The notes beneath the pieces are model-generated. The model was not told the DNA's origin and searched no databases. It saw nothing but the letters and a program-made list of their open reading frames with translations. This document shows, one piece after another, positions 23,322 to 34,770 of a stretch of 64,000 nt of DNA (positions are counted from its first letter, which is position 1; each line of letters opens with the position of its first letter). The DNA lies in the NCBI GenBank assembly GCA_021234155.1, contig JAJEKV010000006.1, positions 5,243,727 through 5,307,726 on the forward strand, given 5' to 3'. The DNA comes from Isoetes taiwanensis. Lineage: Eukaryota; Streptophyta; Lycopodiopsida; Isoetales; Isoetaceae. The translations under genes were made by a program, and so were the position numbers.

Positions 23322-24415
23322 TTACTTCTTATTCTTAAGTTTTCGTAACCTTTCAGCAATAGCAGGTCGCTCCGTGCTCAAGTTCTGCAAAAATGCAATA
23401 TGCGTCGTCATAACTCCAATCGAAACAAGCTAAAAGTTAAATGTAAATAATCTTTGGACATCTCCCTCACAAAGCATTAATGTTCTCATTTTATTGTTGG
23501 ACTGTATGGCCGAGAGGCCGTTTCTGTACTATTGAGCGGCAGCTTATCTTCTCTGCCCACTAGAAACCAGCATCTCAATCTCATCTACATAAATCTGTAC
23601 AACTGGCCGTAGTAAACAGTGTGTGCAAGCATATCACCATATCTGGGACTGTATGCAGTTGTACTATGCAGTTGTTCTGGGCCCTCAATTTTTGTCGTTT
23701 TCATCATATATCATCGTTATTTAAAAGCAGGAATTTGTAAAAGCTGCTCATAGATGTGGTTTCCTTTCTTACTAAGATTTCAAATTAAATCATATATTGG
23801 TTTCAATGGCCAGTTTTACCAAGTAAGAACAACCAATGTGCTAAACTATGTAATGACAGGAAAACACAAGAGGTTCAAACCAGCAATTATCTCTGGAAAT
23901 ATTTTAAGTAGCTTCTGCTTGAGAAGTTCGTACACACCCAATTAGTTAGTCAAGTTCAATTGCCTCCAGGCATAGGATGTAAGGCCCCTCTGAACCCCTG
24001 ATGGAAAAGCATTCCCCTGTGCCATCTGTGATCCTTACTTCCTACCAGATTTTGAAGGGCATAAATAACTTCAATTAGGGTCTTCCTTCTCTGTACCTCC
24101 TTCCCTTGCATTCATGCTTAACCATTCGAGCAAAATATGGTGCATTAGCAAACCTGCTTGTCATAAACGCCAAAAATTCATGCAGATGTGGATGTTCTTA
24201 GCAGTCATAACAATTGTTTGCTTTGTTTCATAAGTTGTCTAAAATATTATGATCCTTCATACGGTCATGCCTTTGGTACAAAGTGAAAGAGTTTTTTACG
24301 GAAATTTTTAACCTGTAATAAACAAGAAAGCACTTACGGTAGAACTCCAGCAAGGTTTCCATTTGAACCATGTAAAAGACCCTTAAGAGATAATCCTTCC
24401 ACCCAATTGAGCTGC
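23322..24415 (-). CDS. Candidate exons of an unrecognised gene (3' part)
   Basis: Three minus-strand stretches have good GT-AG borders: 24338-24415 (ends phase 2), 24046-24090 (15 codons, phase 0, 'RRKTLIEVIYALQNL') and 23322-23384 (20 codons plus TAA, 'ERPAIAERLRKLKNKK' at the C-terminus). The last two join in frame. The first does not join directly to them, so an exon is missing or the gene is broken. I do not recognise the protein; the highly charged helical C-terminus is its only clear trait. It could be a decayed gene. Confidence 0.3.
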
Positions 24416-24424
24416 CTGCAAAAA

Positions 24425-25000
24425 ACCTACATATGCGTAATGCGATATCGTCCATAAGCGTAATACAAAATCCTCAAACAAGTATCTTCAAAATAGAAGT
24501 TACAATGAGAAAGAATTAGATAGGTAAGCATTACCCACCCAACAAAATACGAAGAAAGTTAGCGGACAAGACTGCAGCAGGTTACGGCAGGCTGAGGGTC
24601 CGCTACAGGACTCATGCACTTTTTGAAGTTGGAAACGACAAGACCTTGAAAGGACACAAGCAACTAATTTTCAACATCATTTAGCTAAACCACACTAAGC
24701 ATAAACCGAGAGAATAATTTCAACGCCAAATGGATAGTTAACTGTTAAGGAATTGTCAATTCTATTGCATTCGCACTCCTCGGGAAGCTTAGTCAATAGT
24801 TTAGAGGATCCCTGTGCAGACGTATCCTATTATACTGGGCATATGCACAGCCCTAAATATGACAAATATATTCTGATACAATTGCCTGGAAATGGAGAGC
24901 TGCCAAACTATAATACTCCGTCTAGCCACTAGTTTAGAGGATGCCTATGTCCAACCATTAGTTTAGATACCGAGTATAAGAACAGACCCTCTAATCCAAG
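24425..25000 (-). repeat. Segment duplicated inside the 10.27-kb TIR element (45110-45600)
   Basis: The minus strand here reads collinearly with + strand 45110-45600. Shared blocks include ATCCTCTAAACTAGTGGCTAG, CAATAGAATTGACAATTCCT, CAGTTAACTATCCATTTGGC, CTATCTAATTCTTTCTCATT and the final TTATGGA(C/T)GATAT. Similarity looks moderate, with small indels. It lies immediately upstream of the candidate exon at 24338-24415. Confidence 0.75.
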
Positions 25001-25745
25001 AAAAGATAGGAGGCTTACAAAGCAATATGCAGCGTCATAACCTCAAAAACGAACCAAGAATTGATCTTGTGCCAGCACATATACGCTCTTTATCAGTATG
25101 CACATTATGAGCTGATAATAATTGATTAAGGTAAACCTAGGAAGGAAATGGCAGGCTGAAGGAGTGATGAGTAGACACACTAGAGAATGCTGCATTTTCA
25201 TATAAAAATTTTGGTTCTGCAACACATCAGCAGCAAGGTACGTAGATCAAAATGTGGATTAATTACCATTGTTGTCCTACATCATAGCAAAGGGGAACGT
25301 TTTGGTCCTTCAAATTCCAATAATTAATGTAAAAGAGTCATAACCATATGCTGGTGCATCGAGTTAATCGTTCCTTCTTATTTGATGCATTGATGGCAGC
25401 CGGCAACTTAAGAGACATACAGACTGGCATACCTTTGTGTTGACGAATTAAAAACCATAGACTGTATAAATGCCATACAAAGGCTAGCACCAGAGAAATT
25501 ATCACTCAGGCCTTGTTCATTAGATAAAACTATTAATCATGTCATGCAGAGGTTTTTACTAAAGAATGCATTGCACATGCCTTTGCAGCTAGAACTGACG
25601 CCACCACATCTAAACATCAACTTGCACAGATTACAGAGCAAACTCTGGCAAATAGACATGTTGGTCCATACCAAAGTGAGAACCCGAAATGCAAATGGCA
25701 TGGTAAGGTAAATCACGTCTCAAATGCCAGGAAGTCAATATTCTT

Positions 25746-26205
25746 GCCGGGAACTATAATCTTGAATATGATCTTAATTAAGACTGGGTAAAGCTACGAT
25801 AAATAGGAGCTAGAAAAACCCTGATTTACCTTTGTGGAGCATCTTCTGACCTAACCATAGGCGACGATCCATACCTTTGTGGAGCATCTTCTGATCTAAT
25901 CTAGGCAACGGTCCAGAACGGCCATTGAATTCTAAAAACAGTCTATTCTAGATCATGATCTCATGGCTTAAGCCACATCCAACTCAAATTGTCCTGTGAT
26001 GCCGGGAACTATGATCTTGAATATGATCTTAATTAAGGCTGAAATAGAGCTACGATAAATAGGAGCTAAAGAAACTCTGATTTACCTTTTGTGGAGCAGC
26101 ATCTGCTCTAACCTAGGCGACGGTCCAGAATGTTTTGAAGATCGTCTGGTACTGTAGATCATCATCAAATGGCTCAAGCCATAACCAACTCAGATTTTTT
26201 GACAT
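25746..26205. repeat. ~253-bp imperfect tandem duplication
   Basis: GCCGGGAACTATAATCTTGA (about 25747) recurs near 26000, followed by the same order of blocks (AGCTACGATAAATAGGAGCTA, CTAACC(A)TAGGCGACG, GGCT(T/C)AAGCCA). A shorter internal repeat of CTTTGTGGAGCATCTTCTGA is also present. Confidence 0.8.
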
Positions 26206-26432
26206 GGGGATAGGTTTTAGCCTTCGAGATAAGGGGCCACTTGTGGTCTCAGGCTGTTGCGCTAGCTAGCCGTAACGCACGCTTGGGGAAAAGAAAGGTT
26301 TGAGAAGAATAGTGTCCAACTCAGATTTTTTGACACGTGGATAGGTTAGCCTTCGAGATCAGGGCCACTTGTGGTCAGGCCATATAACGTAGGCTTTGGG
26401 GGAAAAAAAAAAGGGTTAGAGAAGAATAATAG
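26186..26432. repeat. ~125-bp tandem duplication, then a SINE-like 3' body
   Basis: CAACTCAGATTTTTTGACA starts each copy (26186 and 26314). Each continues with GGATAGGTT, GCCTTCGAGAT and GGCCACTTGTGGTC. The following 26440-26525 resembles the 3' body of the SINE at 15301-15442 (TCATAGTCCCACC versus GCAAGTCCCACC). Confidence 0.65.
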
Positions 26433-26526
26433 ATTAACGCTAATTGGGATCCCTTTCTGGTGTGGACGGTGGGGTCTCGCGACCGGCGGTAGCCGGGATC
26501 GGGTCATAGTCCCACCGAAAAGGGAG

Positions 26527-26775
26527 CCATACAGAATCACCAATTTGTAATTCCGCCAGACAGAATCACCAATTTGTAATTCCGCCAGACGGAATCACCG
26601 ATTTGTTATTTCGTCCGACGGAATCACCCTGTTCCACTTCCGCTGGGCGAATCACCATATTCTGATTCCGCCCGACGGAATCATCACATTCTAATATCGC
26701 CCGGCAGAATCACCGCATTATGATTCCGTCTGGCGGAATCACCCCAATCTGATACCGCCCCGGGGGGTTCACGTA
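26527..26775. repeat. Palindromic minisatellite, left array
   Basis: About eight degenerate units of roughly 30-36 bp. Each carries TGATTCCGCC and GGCGGAATCA type halves that are reverse complements, so the array is nearly strand-symmetric. It ends in CCGGGGGGTTCAC pointing inward. The counterpart array at 30005-30095 begins GTGAACCCCCCGG, in mirror orientation. Confidence 0.75.
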
Positions 26776-27614
26776 TGTATTCCGTAGAATACATGTGCGT
26801 GGACGGAAGAGGGGTTTTTTGGAAAAAAAATAGTACGTATACATGCGGTTGCTCATAGATGTATGCATTTTCCACGGTCCGGGGATGGATTTCTTGGAGC
26901 TGCTAAGGCGTAAGAGTACGTTTTAGGGCTTAGAATCCGAAGCTTGCTGCCAGAAAAACGTTTTAGGATTTGGTGTTTCGGAGGTAATGTTTTGAAGTTT
27001 TTTCGTTCGTAAGAGGCATTTGCAAATGCCCTTGTTGGTGATTTATGCTTAAAACGGCAGGCTGGTGCTTATGTTTGGATGTGCCGTAACTGATAGTAGC
27101 ACATGTCTTCTCTGTCTACACTGCACAGGTGCTCAAAATGCTGGGCGGACCTCTGTGGATGCAACAAACGGCATGCTTGAAAGGTTTCTTTTGCATAAAA
27201 ATGCAACAGTTGTATGGCTGATGCCGTAATTGATAGAGGCATATATCTGCTCTGCTTGAACTGCTCAAGTTGGTGGTGTTTTGATCAAGAGTTCTTATTC
27301 ATATGTCGAGAATGCCAGGCTCAAATATTTGCACTGCCAGAACGACTCATGATTGGAAGTTTAAACCTCAGCTTCAATACTCAGGTTCGTTTTCATCATT
27401 TTTCAGTGAAAATGGTGGTGTTAATACAGGTTAATGAGATATATTGCAGAGATATATATCTGTCTAAGAAGTTAGATCTAGAATACTATGAAATAGAACA
27501 TGAAAACATCTCTATTTTTTCCTGATTTCTTCATTTGATATCTAGGTACACAGGCCTCCTGGCTACATGAATATACAAGTCTTCTGCATATGCGACAATC
27601 AGGCGAACTAGAAG

Positions 27615-27734
27615 ATGATAAGGCTTGAGTTGGCTGCTATAATGAAGTTCTAAGCATGGAAGGTTTCACAAAGCAAGATCTTTTAAATCTTAACAGTGAA
27701 GGCCGTTGTCTTGTAACTGATCATGGAGCTTTTG
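27615..27734 (+). pseudogene. APE2: APE2-like exon (apurinic endonuclease 2)
   Basis: The frame reads 'NEVLSMEGFTKQDLLNLNSEGRCLVTDHGAF' and ends at a phase-1 GT donor. That is the splice phase expected if the next codon completes Val of the family's 'DHGHFV.FN.YGPRA' segment. APE2 is a nuclear exonuclease III-type DNA repair enzyme. The exon start is not certain, because there is an in-frame stop 13 codons upstream of the match. No other APE2 exon is visible nearby, so this looks like an isolated captured or orphan exon. Confidence 0.55.
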
Positions 27735-27954
27735 GTAAGCATAAACAAATCTTTCTTTATGCATGCATTGATACAGAAAGAACTTAAAACAGCTTTGGGG
27801 AACATATTATATTACACAGTATATTATGTTTATGCACTTCTAGATCTACTCCAAAAACCATTTTAATAAGTGTTTCCGTTTAATCTAAGATGCAGAAACC
27901 ATCAGGAAGCTTAGCTTAAGTCTGAAATTTGATATCTACTTTTTGTGCAGGTAC

Positions 27955-28095
27955 ATCCTTACTCATGTTCGTGGACATTATGCATTAGAATCCAGCTTGG
28001 TTCCAGAGAATGATGCAGCTGATGGCTTCACCAAGGCCTTAGGACTTGCATGGCATGAGTTTGAAAATGAAAGGCAAGGATTTGATATTGCATGA
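27955..28095 (+). pseudogene. Possible copia RNase H tail
   Basis: A short frame reads 'HVRGHYALESSLVPENDAADGFTKAL' followed by a phenylalanine/arginine-rich end. This resembles the closing region of copia polyproteins (HxxxR.HY ... ADxFTKAL). There is no supporting polymerase sequence nearby, so this is tentative. Confidence 0.3.
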
Positions 28096-28164
28096 GTTCC
28101 TTAAATAAAATAGGTTGGAAGTTCGGGATTGCTGCATCACATCTTCTGTTAATTAATTCCACAG

Positions 28165-28559
28165 GAATACGATTCTTTAATCCAAGAGTTCATGTCTGCT
28201 GTAAAGCAAGAGTATGGAGAGAAGGTGCATGTTTAGACAGTAATTACATTTCTGATCTGTTTCCAGTTTGAAGACTTTGCAAATCACAATGCATTCAGAC
28301 TACTTGCCAAATATAACCGGACACACCTTGTTTTCAACGATGATATTCAGGTATTTAGACCGGCCATAAGAGCCAGCTTTTAAGAGAACCATTCCATTTG
28401 CCTACTTGGAAAACATGTAGTTCTCATGGAATTAGGTTGATAAAAGCAATTGGCCTTCAGGGTACTGCTGCAGTGGCTCTTGCAGGAGTAATAGCTGCTT
28501 TACCTCTGACTGGAGGAACACTAGCTGATCACATATTCTTATTCCTAGGAGCTGGCGAG
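28165..28559 (+). pseudogene. Three consecutive NADP-malic enzyme exons
   Basis: Exons 28165-28224, 28267-28350 and 28461-28559 are all phase 0 with AG/GT borders. They encode 'YDSLIQEFMSAVKQEYGEK', '[20 protein letters not shown]' plus LVFNDDIQ, and '[30 protein letters not shown]'. These are the collinear active-site segments of plant malic enzyme: the metal-binding ED and ND-D residues and the first NAD(P)-binding GxGxxx start. Malic enzyme oxidatively decarboxylates malate to pyruvate. The family's next residues (AGTGIAELI) are missing after 28559, and the full gene is about 20 exons, so this is a fragment despite intact exons. Confidence 0.75.
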
Positions 28560-29450
28560 GTTCTGAAGTTCTTATGAAGTTCTTATTAAAGATTATGAAG
28601 TTCTTGGTAGGTTAGGCTTTTAATGTTCTGCTATGCGCTTGCCTAAGTGCAAGTTTAAAATGTTTGTTCTATTGGCAAGTGCAGTTAGAAAGACCTCATG
28701 AATCTGAGCACCACACTCTTGGCAGGTAATGTTTATGTTTCAATTGTTTCGATTTATGAATGAATGCTAAGTTGTTCCTTTAATGCCTAGCGAAATTCAT
28801 GTTGATGTCTGATAATTGAAATTAGGGAGGATGCCAGTAATGAATCTTTTCAAAAAAATCTTATTATGTCAGCTGAAAATGGCTTGGAATGGTGTCAGCC
28901 ATCCAGACAAAAGGTATGGGGTCCTTGGGTGGCTGCTTGTTTTAGGCATTGTCTGAGAACATGGGCCAATTTTGCAGAATGGCAACAATGTGGAAGAAGT
29001 TGTGATGAGGGAAGTTGTTGCAGCTTTGAAACGACTTACTTGGGCATGTGCTCTTAAGCATATATCTTCTTTTGGAAGTGCACATTTGGCAGAAAACCAG
29101 GCAGGGGTTAGCCCACGTTCTACAGTGGTCAGCATTAATGGTCTTTGAACCTTTTGTGTGCTGAGGCATGCTGAAGTTTACGAAACATTAGAGCTTATTA
29201 AGGCAAAAGGAAGGAGCTTCCATATTTGTTAATGTTCTTGCAGCTCATTGTTTGTGCACCATGTAAATGCATGTTGTGGTTTCCATTATGTAGTATACAA
29301 TAGCAATGCTCGGTTATGGGCCAGAGGATAAAACAAGAATTGATATTTGTGGGAAGATATTTGTGTTCGACAGTGCACCCATTTTGGCAGTTCACAATCC
29401 TATCCCTATAGATCAAAGGTATTATGAAGGCCTTGTATTTCCACATCCTT
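28560..29450 (+). other. Exon-like fragments of unknown origin
   Basis: A frame near 29300-29420 ('YGPEDKTRIDICGKIFVFDS...PIPIDQR') ends at a GT donor. Open frames also cross 28866-29057 and 28869-29135. I could not tie any of them to malic enzyme or another family. Confidence 0.25.
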
Positions 29451-30000
29451 TGTATTGCAGATAAACTTAAACCATGGGATTAAGCTTGTATTGTGTCCCC
29501 TTAAACTTGCACCTATGACGTCCTTAATGACCATAATGACGTCCTTAAAAGACGTGCCCGAAAATAAAATACATAACAATAATTAATTTAAAGTCATTAT
29601 TAAATAATCAATAATGAATTTCGTTATGATGTCATCCTAAAATCGATTTAATTAAAATATATAAAATTCCAGGCGTATTTCTTTTTCTTATTTTTTGGAG
29701 TGACCATTGAACTCAAATGGCGCCAGGAAGAACCCTAAATACTGACTGGATGTAACATTTGCGGACTGGATGTAAAAATACGGTAGAGGGTAGGATACAT
29801 GAATGAAAAATGGACGTAAAAATAAGGTTAAGGGTAGGGCAAGAAGTGCTTAGACTGGGTGTAAAAGTATGGAATCGGGTATGATTCTTCGACAGTATGG
29901 GACCGTATACATAGGGGTTTCTATGGAGGGTCAGCTGTATACAGAGGGGTTTCTCCTGACTTGATGCACGCACATGCCATATGCCCCTTATATAGAGGTG
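29451..30000. other. No gene recognised
   Basis: Contains a small repeat of TGACGTCCTTAA (about 29517 and 29540) and degenerate GGATGTAA/GGACGTAA repeats near 29740-29830. Nothing coding is supported. Confidence 0.5.
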
Positions 30001-30097
30001 AACCCCCCGGGGATACCGCCGGGCGGAATCACCACAATCTGATTCCTCCCGGCGGAATCACACCGATGGAATTCCGCCAGACGAAATCACCCCAGCT
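30001..30097. repeat. Palindromic minisatellite, right array
   Basis: About three units of the same palindrome family as 26527-26775 (GGCGGAATCACC...TGATTCCKCC), preceded by GTGAACCCCCCGG. Together with the left array it brackets about 3.2 kb that carries the APE2 and malic-enzyme exons. Confidence 0.7.
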
Positions 30098-30129
30098 ACG
30101 CAGTTGCATGTTCGACACGTGTCAATGAG

Positions 30130-30319
30130 ACCGCATATGAAGGACCAGATCGACGGCCATGGCGTCGTCGTGAGTCCACCCCGCCGGAATTTTAAAAATT
30201 CTCATTCCCGTACGGCTGTTCATACCATCCCATGGAATCACTTGCTTTGTTTTGCCCTGCCTTTATTCGATGACGGCGGCGGGGAGCTCGGCATGGACCT
30301 GGACGAGAAGATTGAGGAG
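30130..30319 (+). pseudogene. Possible first-exon fragment of an unknown gene
   Basis: A GC-richer stretch in which one frame reads 'FDDGGGELGMDLDEKIEE' and then meets a GTAAGT donor at 30320. The composition differs from its surroundings and resembles a 5' coding exon. No downstream partner was found and no family is recognised. Confidence 0.3.
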
Positions 30320-31699
30320 GTAAGTGCCTGGAACAACTGAATTCCATGTCCTTGCAGCGGGGCAAGCTCTGATAACATTTTTAGTGACAGCTGCAAGCAG
30401 GCATTTGGCAAACAGACCCTGCAGAAGGGCATTTTGACCATAGTCGACTACCCTGGATTATGTTAGAGCACCAGGGTCCTGATTCGCAAGGGGGAGGTAC
30501 TCAACTGGTGTGAGTGTGCCACATTCCCACCTCACGGGTTGGGGATTTCATTGCCGGGGAGCAAAAAAGTGGGGAAGCACCATGCAGTTTCTACATAAGA
30601 AGCTCTCAAAGGAATAAAGAGCTATCCAAACTGGGCAAAGGTTCATATCTGACTTTGAAGAGGTGTGCGTTTCCTTTCCCTAGCCTATGATTATTTGTTT
30701 GGATTTTAAAGCATGTCTGATTCATTCATTGTGCAACAAAGGTACTGGTGTGCCTATGGGCCAGAAGACAAAACTGAGAACACTCATGTTGTGGAGGATC
30801 GACGTCCCCCTCCAGGCCAAAGAAGGAAGAGGGTTGAGAGGGGGGAGGGTGTTAGAAGGGGTTGCCAATGTTATTTTACTTTGAAGCAGCTCTACCTTCT
30901 TCCTAGTTGCACTCAAATTACCTACCACAAATGGGATCATGTGAACTAGCAAGGTGCAATCTGCCATGGTAAAGCACTACCTATTGAGAAAGAGTTGAGG
31001 TATAGGCTAGCACCATGGCTCACAGCTGAAAAGAAAGAATGGATCAAACAGAAGCTAGTGCATTATATAACACCTAGAATGGTGATGAACATCCACCAGG
31101 AGAGGGTGAACTTGAAGAAGGAGCTAGTTGGTTTGGATGGGCTGTGCAGGGACGACATGTTGAAGATGCATGAAATCTACAATATTGATAAATTGGTGAC
31201 TCGAACAGTTTGGAAGTTGCATGAAGACCAAGCAACAAGCATACATATGTGGGTGCAACAACACTAATATAGTATCTTCCAAGTCGTATTTAATTAAAGT
31301 GGGACTCATTCAATTCCCACTTTTTTTCGGAACTCTGTTATTTTACACAAAAAGGAGCACCCCGACCCGAAAACTGTCCTTAATTCGAATTTTTGTCTAT
31401 TACTGTGCATCCAAGCTTTCTTCCAGTTTTCTCAGATAGCGAGTCGAGTCCCTGTTTTGGGGCTTATTTGTCATTCAAAATAAGAGTTTTTCGCGTGAGG
31501 GTGAATTCCTTTACCAAGACATTTTGGCTCTATTTTCTTAGGTGGGTAGACAAGAGATCACAAATTCCAACAAAAATTAAGCAAATTGTTAATCACCAAA
31601 AAATACTAGTTTTAAGATACCTTATATTTATAAATGGGCTCATTACAATATATATTACAGTGGGTGAAGCGACCATAGTGGTCGTATTATCACAATGAT

Positions 31700-31925
31700 T
31701 ACACCCTCTTCACACATGAACCATCTAGTGCAAACGGCGCATTGAGCTCTGTCTAAGTCACGGAGCAACTTACAGACGATAGAAATTTGTATGAGTTCCT
31801 TCATAGGCCACGTGCGCGTATGTCCAACTGATGTCACCACCCTCTTCTCGGCATCTTTCTTCAATGAACTGGTCTTTTCATTGCTCCCAAGCATGTACTA
31901 TCTGGTCGAGATAAGGACTGCAAAA
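31700..31925 (-). pseudogene. Unrecognised coding-like fragment inside the TIR element
   Basis: Minus frame 31655-31894 is open and exon-like, with a TTTTGCAG acceptor at about 31922-31929. Encoded residues include 'KKDAEKRVVTSVGHTRTWPMKEL' (partly quoted). I do not recognise it; a captured gene piece is possible. Confidence 0.25.
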
Positions 31926-32004
31926 GACAAAATCAAGTTAGTCAAGTGATGCTACAGGCAAAAAATTAAAATAAAACACAGTTCTTAGGGCCATTTTTGA
32001 AAAT

Positions 32005-32357
32005 ACAAACGAGAGCCTTTCGACTTCGCGAGTCGAGAAAGGCAAACAAAGCGAAAAAATGCAAGTTTTAGGGAAGTGAGAGGCCTTTCTCGACTCGCGA
32101 AGTCGAGAAAGGTAGCTCAAAGCTTAAAACGCAGTTTTAGGGTTGAGGGCCTTTCGACTCGCGAAGTCGAAAGGCGGCCAAAAGCGCCTTTTAGGGGTGA
32201 AGGCCTTTCTCGACTCATGAAGTCGAAAGGCGTTTCAAAGCTTAAAAACGCAGGTTTTAGGGGTCAGAAGGCCTTTCTCGACTCGCGAGTCGAGAAAGGC
32301 GCTCCAAAGCTTAAAAGGGTTTAGGGCCTTTCTCGACTCGAGAAGTCGAAAGGCGTA
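32005..32357. repeat. Array of six palindromic units
   Basis: Each unit of about 55-65 bp contains the palindrome CCTTTCTCGACTCGCGAAGT(CGAGAAAGG) or a variant, separated by AAAGCTTAAAACGCAGTTTTAGGG-type spacers. A single related palindrome (TTCTCGACTCACTAGTCGAGAA) lies near the right end at about 34927. The strand-symmetric cores could form stable hairpins. Confidence 0.85.
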
Positions 32358-32456
32358 CCGAAAAAAAAAGGCAATCTCAAGGGCCAGAGATTATTTTTGC
32401 GGAGCATCATTTTATCTATCTATCCATCTAATTTTCCACCATAGTTTATTATTCTA

Positions 32457-32777
32457 GGGCATAAGCATGTTACAGTGTACCTTAAAAAGTATTATTTAGG
32501 GACCATAAAACTACCTAAAAAAGTACCCAATACTAGGTACTGGGTACTTATATGATGGCTCAATAACTAATAAGTATTAAATTGGGTTCATTCATTTTCA
32601 CCTCCAATAGTACTGTCTTTATCTTGGCCTTCAACATTAACATGCTTTTGACTTTTATTTTGGACTTTTGAATTAGTTTTGATAAAAAGAATAAGAAAAC
32701 AGTACCCATTTCTAAAGTACCCAGTGTAGGTACTTTGGCAGGTTCCAAAAGTGGACACCTGTAGCATGCTTATGCCC
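32457..32777. mobile_element. MITE copy 1 (321 bp, 4-bp target duplication)
   Basis: Terminal inverted repeats GGGCATAAGCATG / CATGCTTATGCCC, extending to about 19 bp with one mismatch. It is flanked by TCTA on both sides. Length and sequence match 55146-55466 except for one base (C versus T near 32618/55307). No real coding capacity. It is nested in the 4.16-kb TIR element. Confidence 0.9.
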
Positions 32778-32804
32778 TCTATCACACCATAGTTTATTGT
32801 TTTT

Positions 32805-33090
32805 CTCACAGCACATTAGTATTTAGCACACATTAGCAATTGTTTTTATACTAGCACACATTAGTATTAGCACACATTAGCAATTTTATACTAGCACACC
32901 TTAATTAGCACACATTAGTACTTTATACTACCACAATTAGCACACAATTAGTACTTTATACTACCACAATTAGTATTAGCACACATTAGCATTTTTATAC
33001 ATTAGTACACATTAGTATTAGCACACATTAGTTTTAGCACACATTAGCATTTTATACTAGCACACATTAGTATTATCACACACTATACTA
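32805..33090. repeat. TTAGCACACATTAGTA simple-sequence array
   Basis: About 285 bp built from TTAGCACACA, TTAGTATTAGCACACA and TTTTATACTA blocks. A low-complexity minisatellite. Confidence 0.8.
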
Positions 33091-33419
33091 TACTATGTAT
33101 TTTTTAATAAACACAATATTTTATGTATTTTCTATGAAAAATTACCCTCCCCATAAATTTCCTATGTATTTTCTATGATAAATAGCCCCTCCCCATGTAT
33201 TTATCTAATGGACATCATATGCACCTATAATGCACATTATAACAACCGAAAAATAATTTACCCTACTTACCCTTACAACTAATAATAATGCATTATACAA
33301 ATATTATGACAACTTCAAAACTCACTCTACGTGACTTATTTTCAAGACTTATTTAATTGTTTCTTATACCCCGCCCTTTTTTTCCCCCCAATATTTGAAT
33401 TTTGAAATTTGGTACACAC

Positions 33420-34440
33420 CTTTGTGCCGCAGATCCTGTTGTACCACTTGGAAAGGAGAAACCACTCTGGTTTCCAGACTGCAACCCTAAATCCGTCGAA
33501 AAGGAATGACAGAGCTTCTTAATGGCTATGGCGGAGCAAATTTAGACGGTATGGCCCTCATTCCTTCTGCTAGCCATGTGCATCGCCTCATTTCAAACTT
33601 ATTCTTGTCTGAGAACCAATCTAGAAAAGCTTTGCATGCTATGAATCATATGCAGACAGCCAATTGATTCCAAAGCGAAGGAGCAGAAACGGGAGAAACG
33701 TTTCTTGAAGATAAGCGCTTTTGGAGATAAGCGCTCTGATATCAGCGCTTCAAGCGGACTTCCTTACAGCGGATCTCTGCTGCAGTCGACCTAGCGGTGC
33801 AGCAACTCCGGCATGGTGCTTCATCTCCAGCTTGAGAAAAAGCGAGAGATATAAAGGAGATGCGATTGATTCGGTCCAAGACTGGAATCAAAATCCGGCC
33901 CTGCCTGATCCGCCTCTGCACCCCACGATATGCCCCTGCCTGATCTCGCCAAATGCGATTCGGTTCGCGAATCCGGCTTCTCTGAGGCTTGATCTTCATC
34001 TACGCTCCGTTTCACGAGTTTGGCAATCGGGGGGCGACCTCCTTGCTCCCACGCTGGCGGTTGGTGCGAATCAAAAGGTGGATTTGTTACAGAAGGTTAC
34101 AGAAGAGGGGCTGTCGGCACCAGCAAAGGGCTCCTGTCAGCTATTCCGGCATATGTAAACTGTTGTTCTCAGAGAATTTGGAACCCACCGGTCTGCCACA
34201 GATAATTTGTGAGCCCACTGTTCGACAGCCCAAGCACTGTTCTGATGCACCGCTTTCCTCTTCTGCTCACGGCTCCCTTCTCAAGCTTCCTTGCAGATCT
34301 CTTTCCTTCTGCACACTGCCGCTCCACCAGATCCTTCTGGATTCCCCTGTGCGTCTCTGCCGCCTTCCCTCCTGCTGTTCGCTTACCCCTTTTTAGCTCT
34401 CAATCCCGCGTCCGTTCTGGGCAACGTGCTCCAGAGAGTT
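33420..34440. other. GC-richer fragments, possibly captured exons
   Basis: Base composition rises relative to the AT-rich surroundings. On the + strand one frame reads 'VPLGKEKPLWFPDCNPKS' (about 33440-33495). Another near 33970-34030 reads 'RLDLHLRSVSRVWQSG', which faintly resembles an F-box end. Frames are short and overlapping, and none is secure. Confidence 0.25.
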
Positions 34441-34479
34441 GAGTCCCTGTTTGTGCTGGTGCGTATGGAGTAAAAAAGA

Positions 34480-34770
34480 GCCCTGAAAAAGCAAGCTGAA
34501 TTTCCAAGAGGGAAAATCGACGGCACGGTTCCAAGCGCCAGAGGCAGACTCATAAATCAAAAGTGTCTTATGATGAACACCATCGCCAAGGACGACAATG
34601 TAGCGACTGCTTGCAGGATCAAAGCTAAATGCCAAGGTAATGAGGTATTCGAGCGGTGGAGGATATAAGCAGTGCGGAGCAGAGCTGCTAAAGGGATCAA
34701 ACACCCGCACCTGGTGAGTTCTTTGCCGGGTTTTCCTAATTTCCCTGACTGTGCATAACAGATTATGCGA
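34480..34770 (-). pseudogene. F-box-associated (FBA-type) gene fragment
   Basis: The minus frame reads 'VRVFDPFSS', a Pro-rich 'LYPPPLEY', 'LAFSFDPASSRYIVVL', then 'TLLIYESASGAWNRAVDFP'. This is the pattern of plant F-box-associated domains (N/DP.., D..S..YKVV, vYds.tg.W). Neither an F-box nor the rest of the gene is securely present. It lies near the right end of the 4.16-kb TIR element, consistent with gene-fragment capture. Confidence 0.55.

Noticed and set aside
26527-26775. CRISPR-like array (regular palindromic repeats)
   Set aside because: Eukaryotic context, units degenerate with no unique spacers, no cas genes. It is a palindromic minisatellite.
28869-29135. Minus ORF of 88 codons overlapping the malic-enzyme region
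   Set aside because: Overlaps an equally open + frame, and neither has a recognisable family or splice support.
32560-32748. Identical 62-codon ORF in both MITE copies (also 55249-55437) as a conserved protein
   Set aside because: The identity reflects the near-identical MITE DNA. The frame lies wholly inside the element and resembles no protein.
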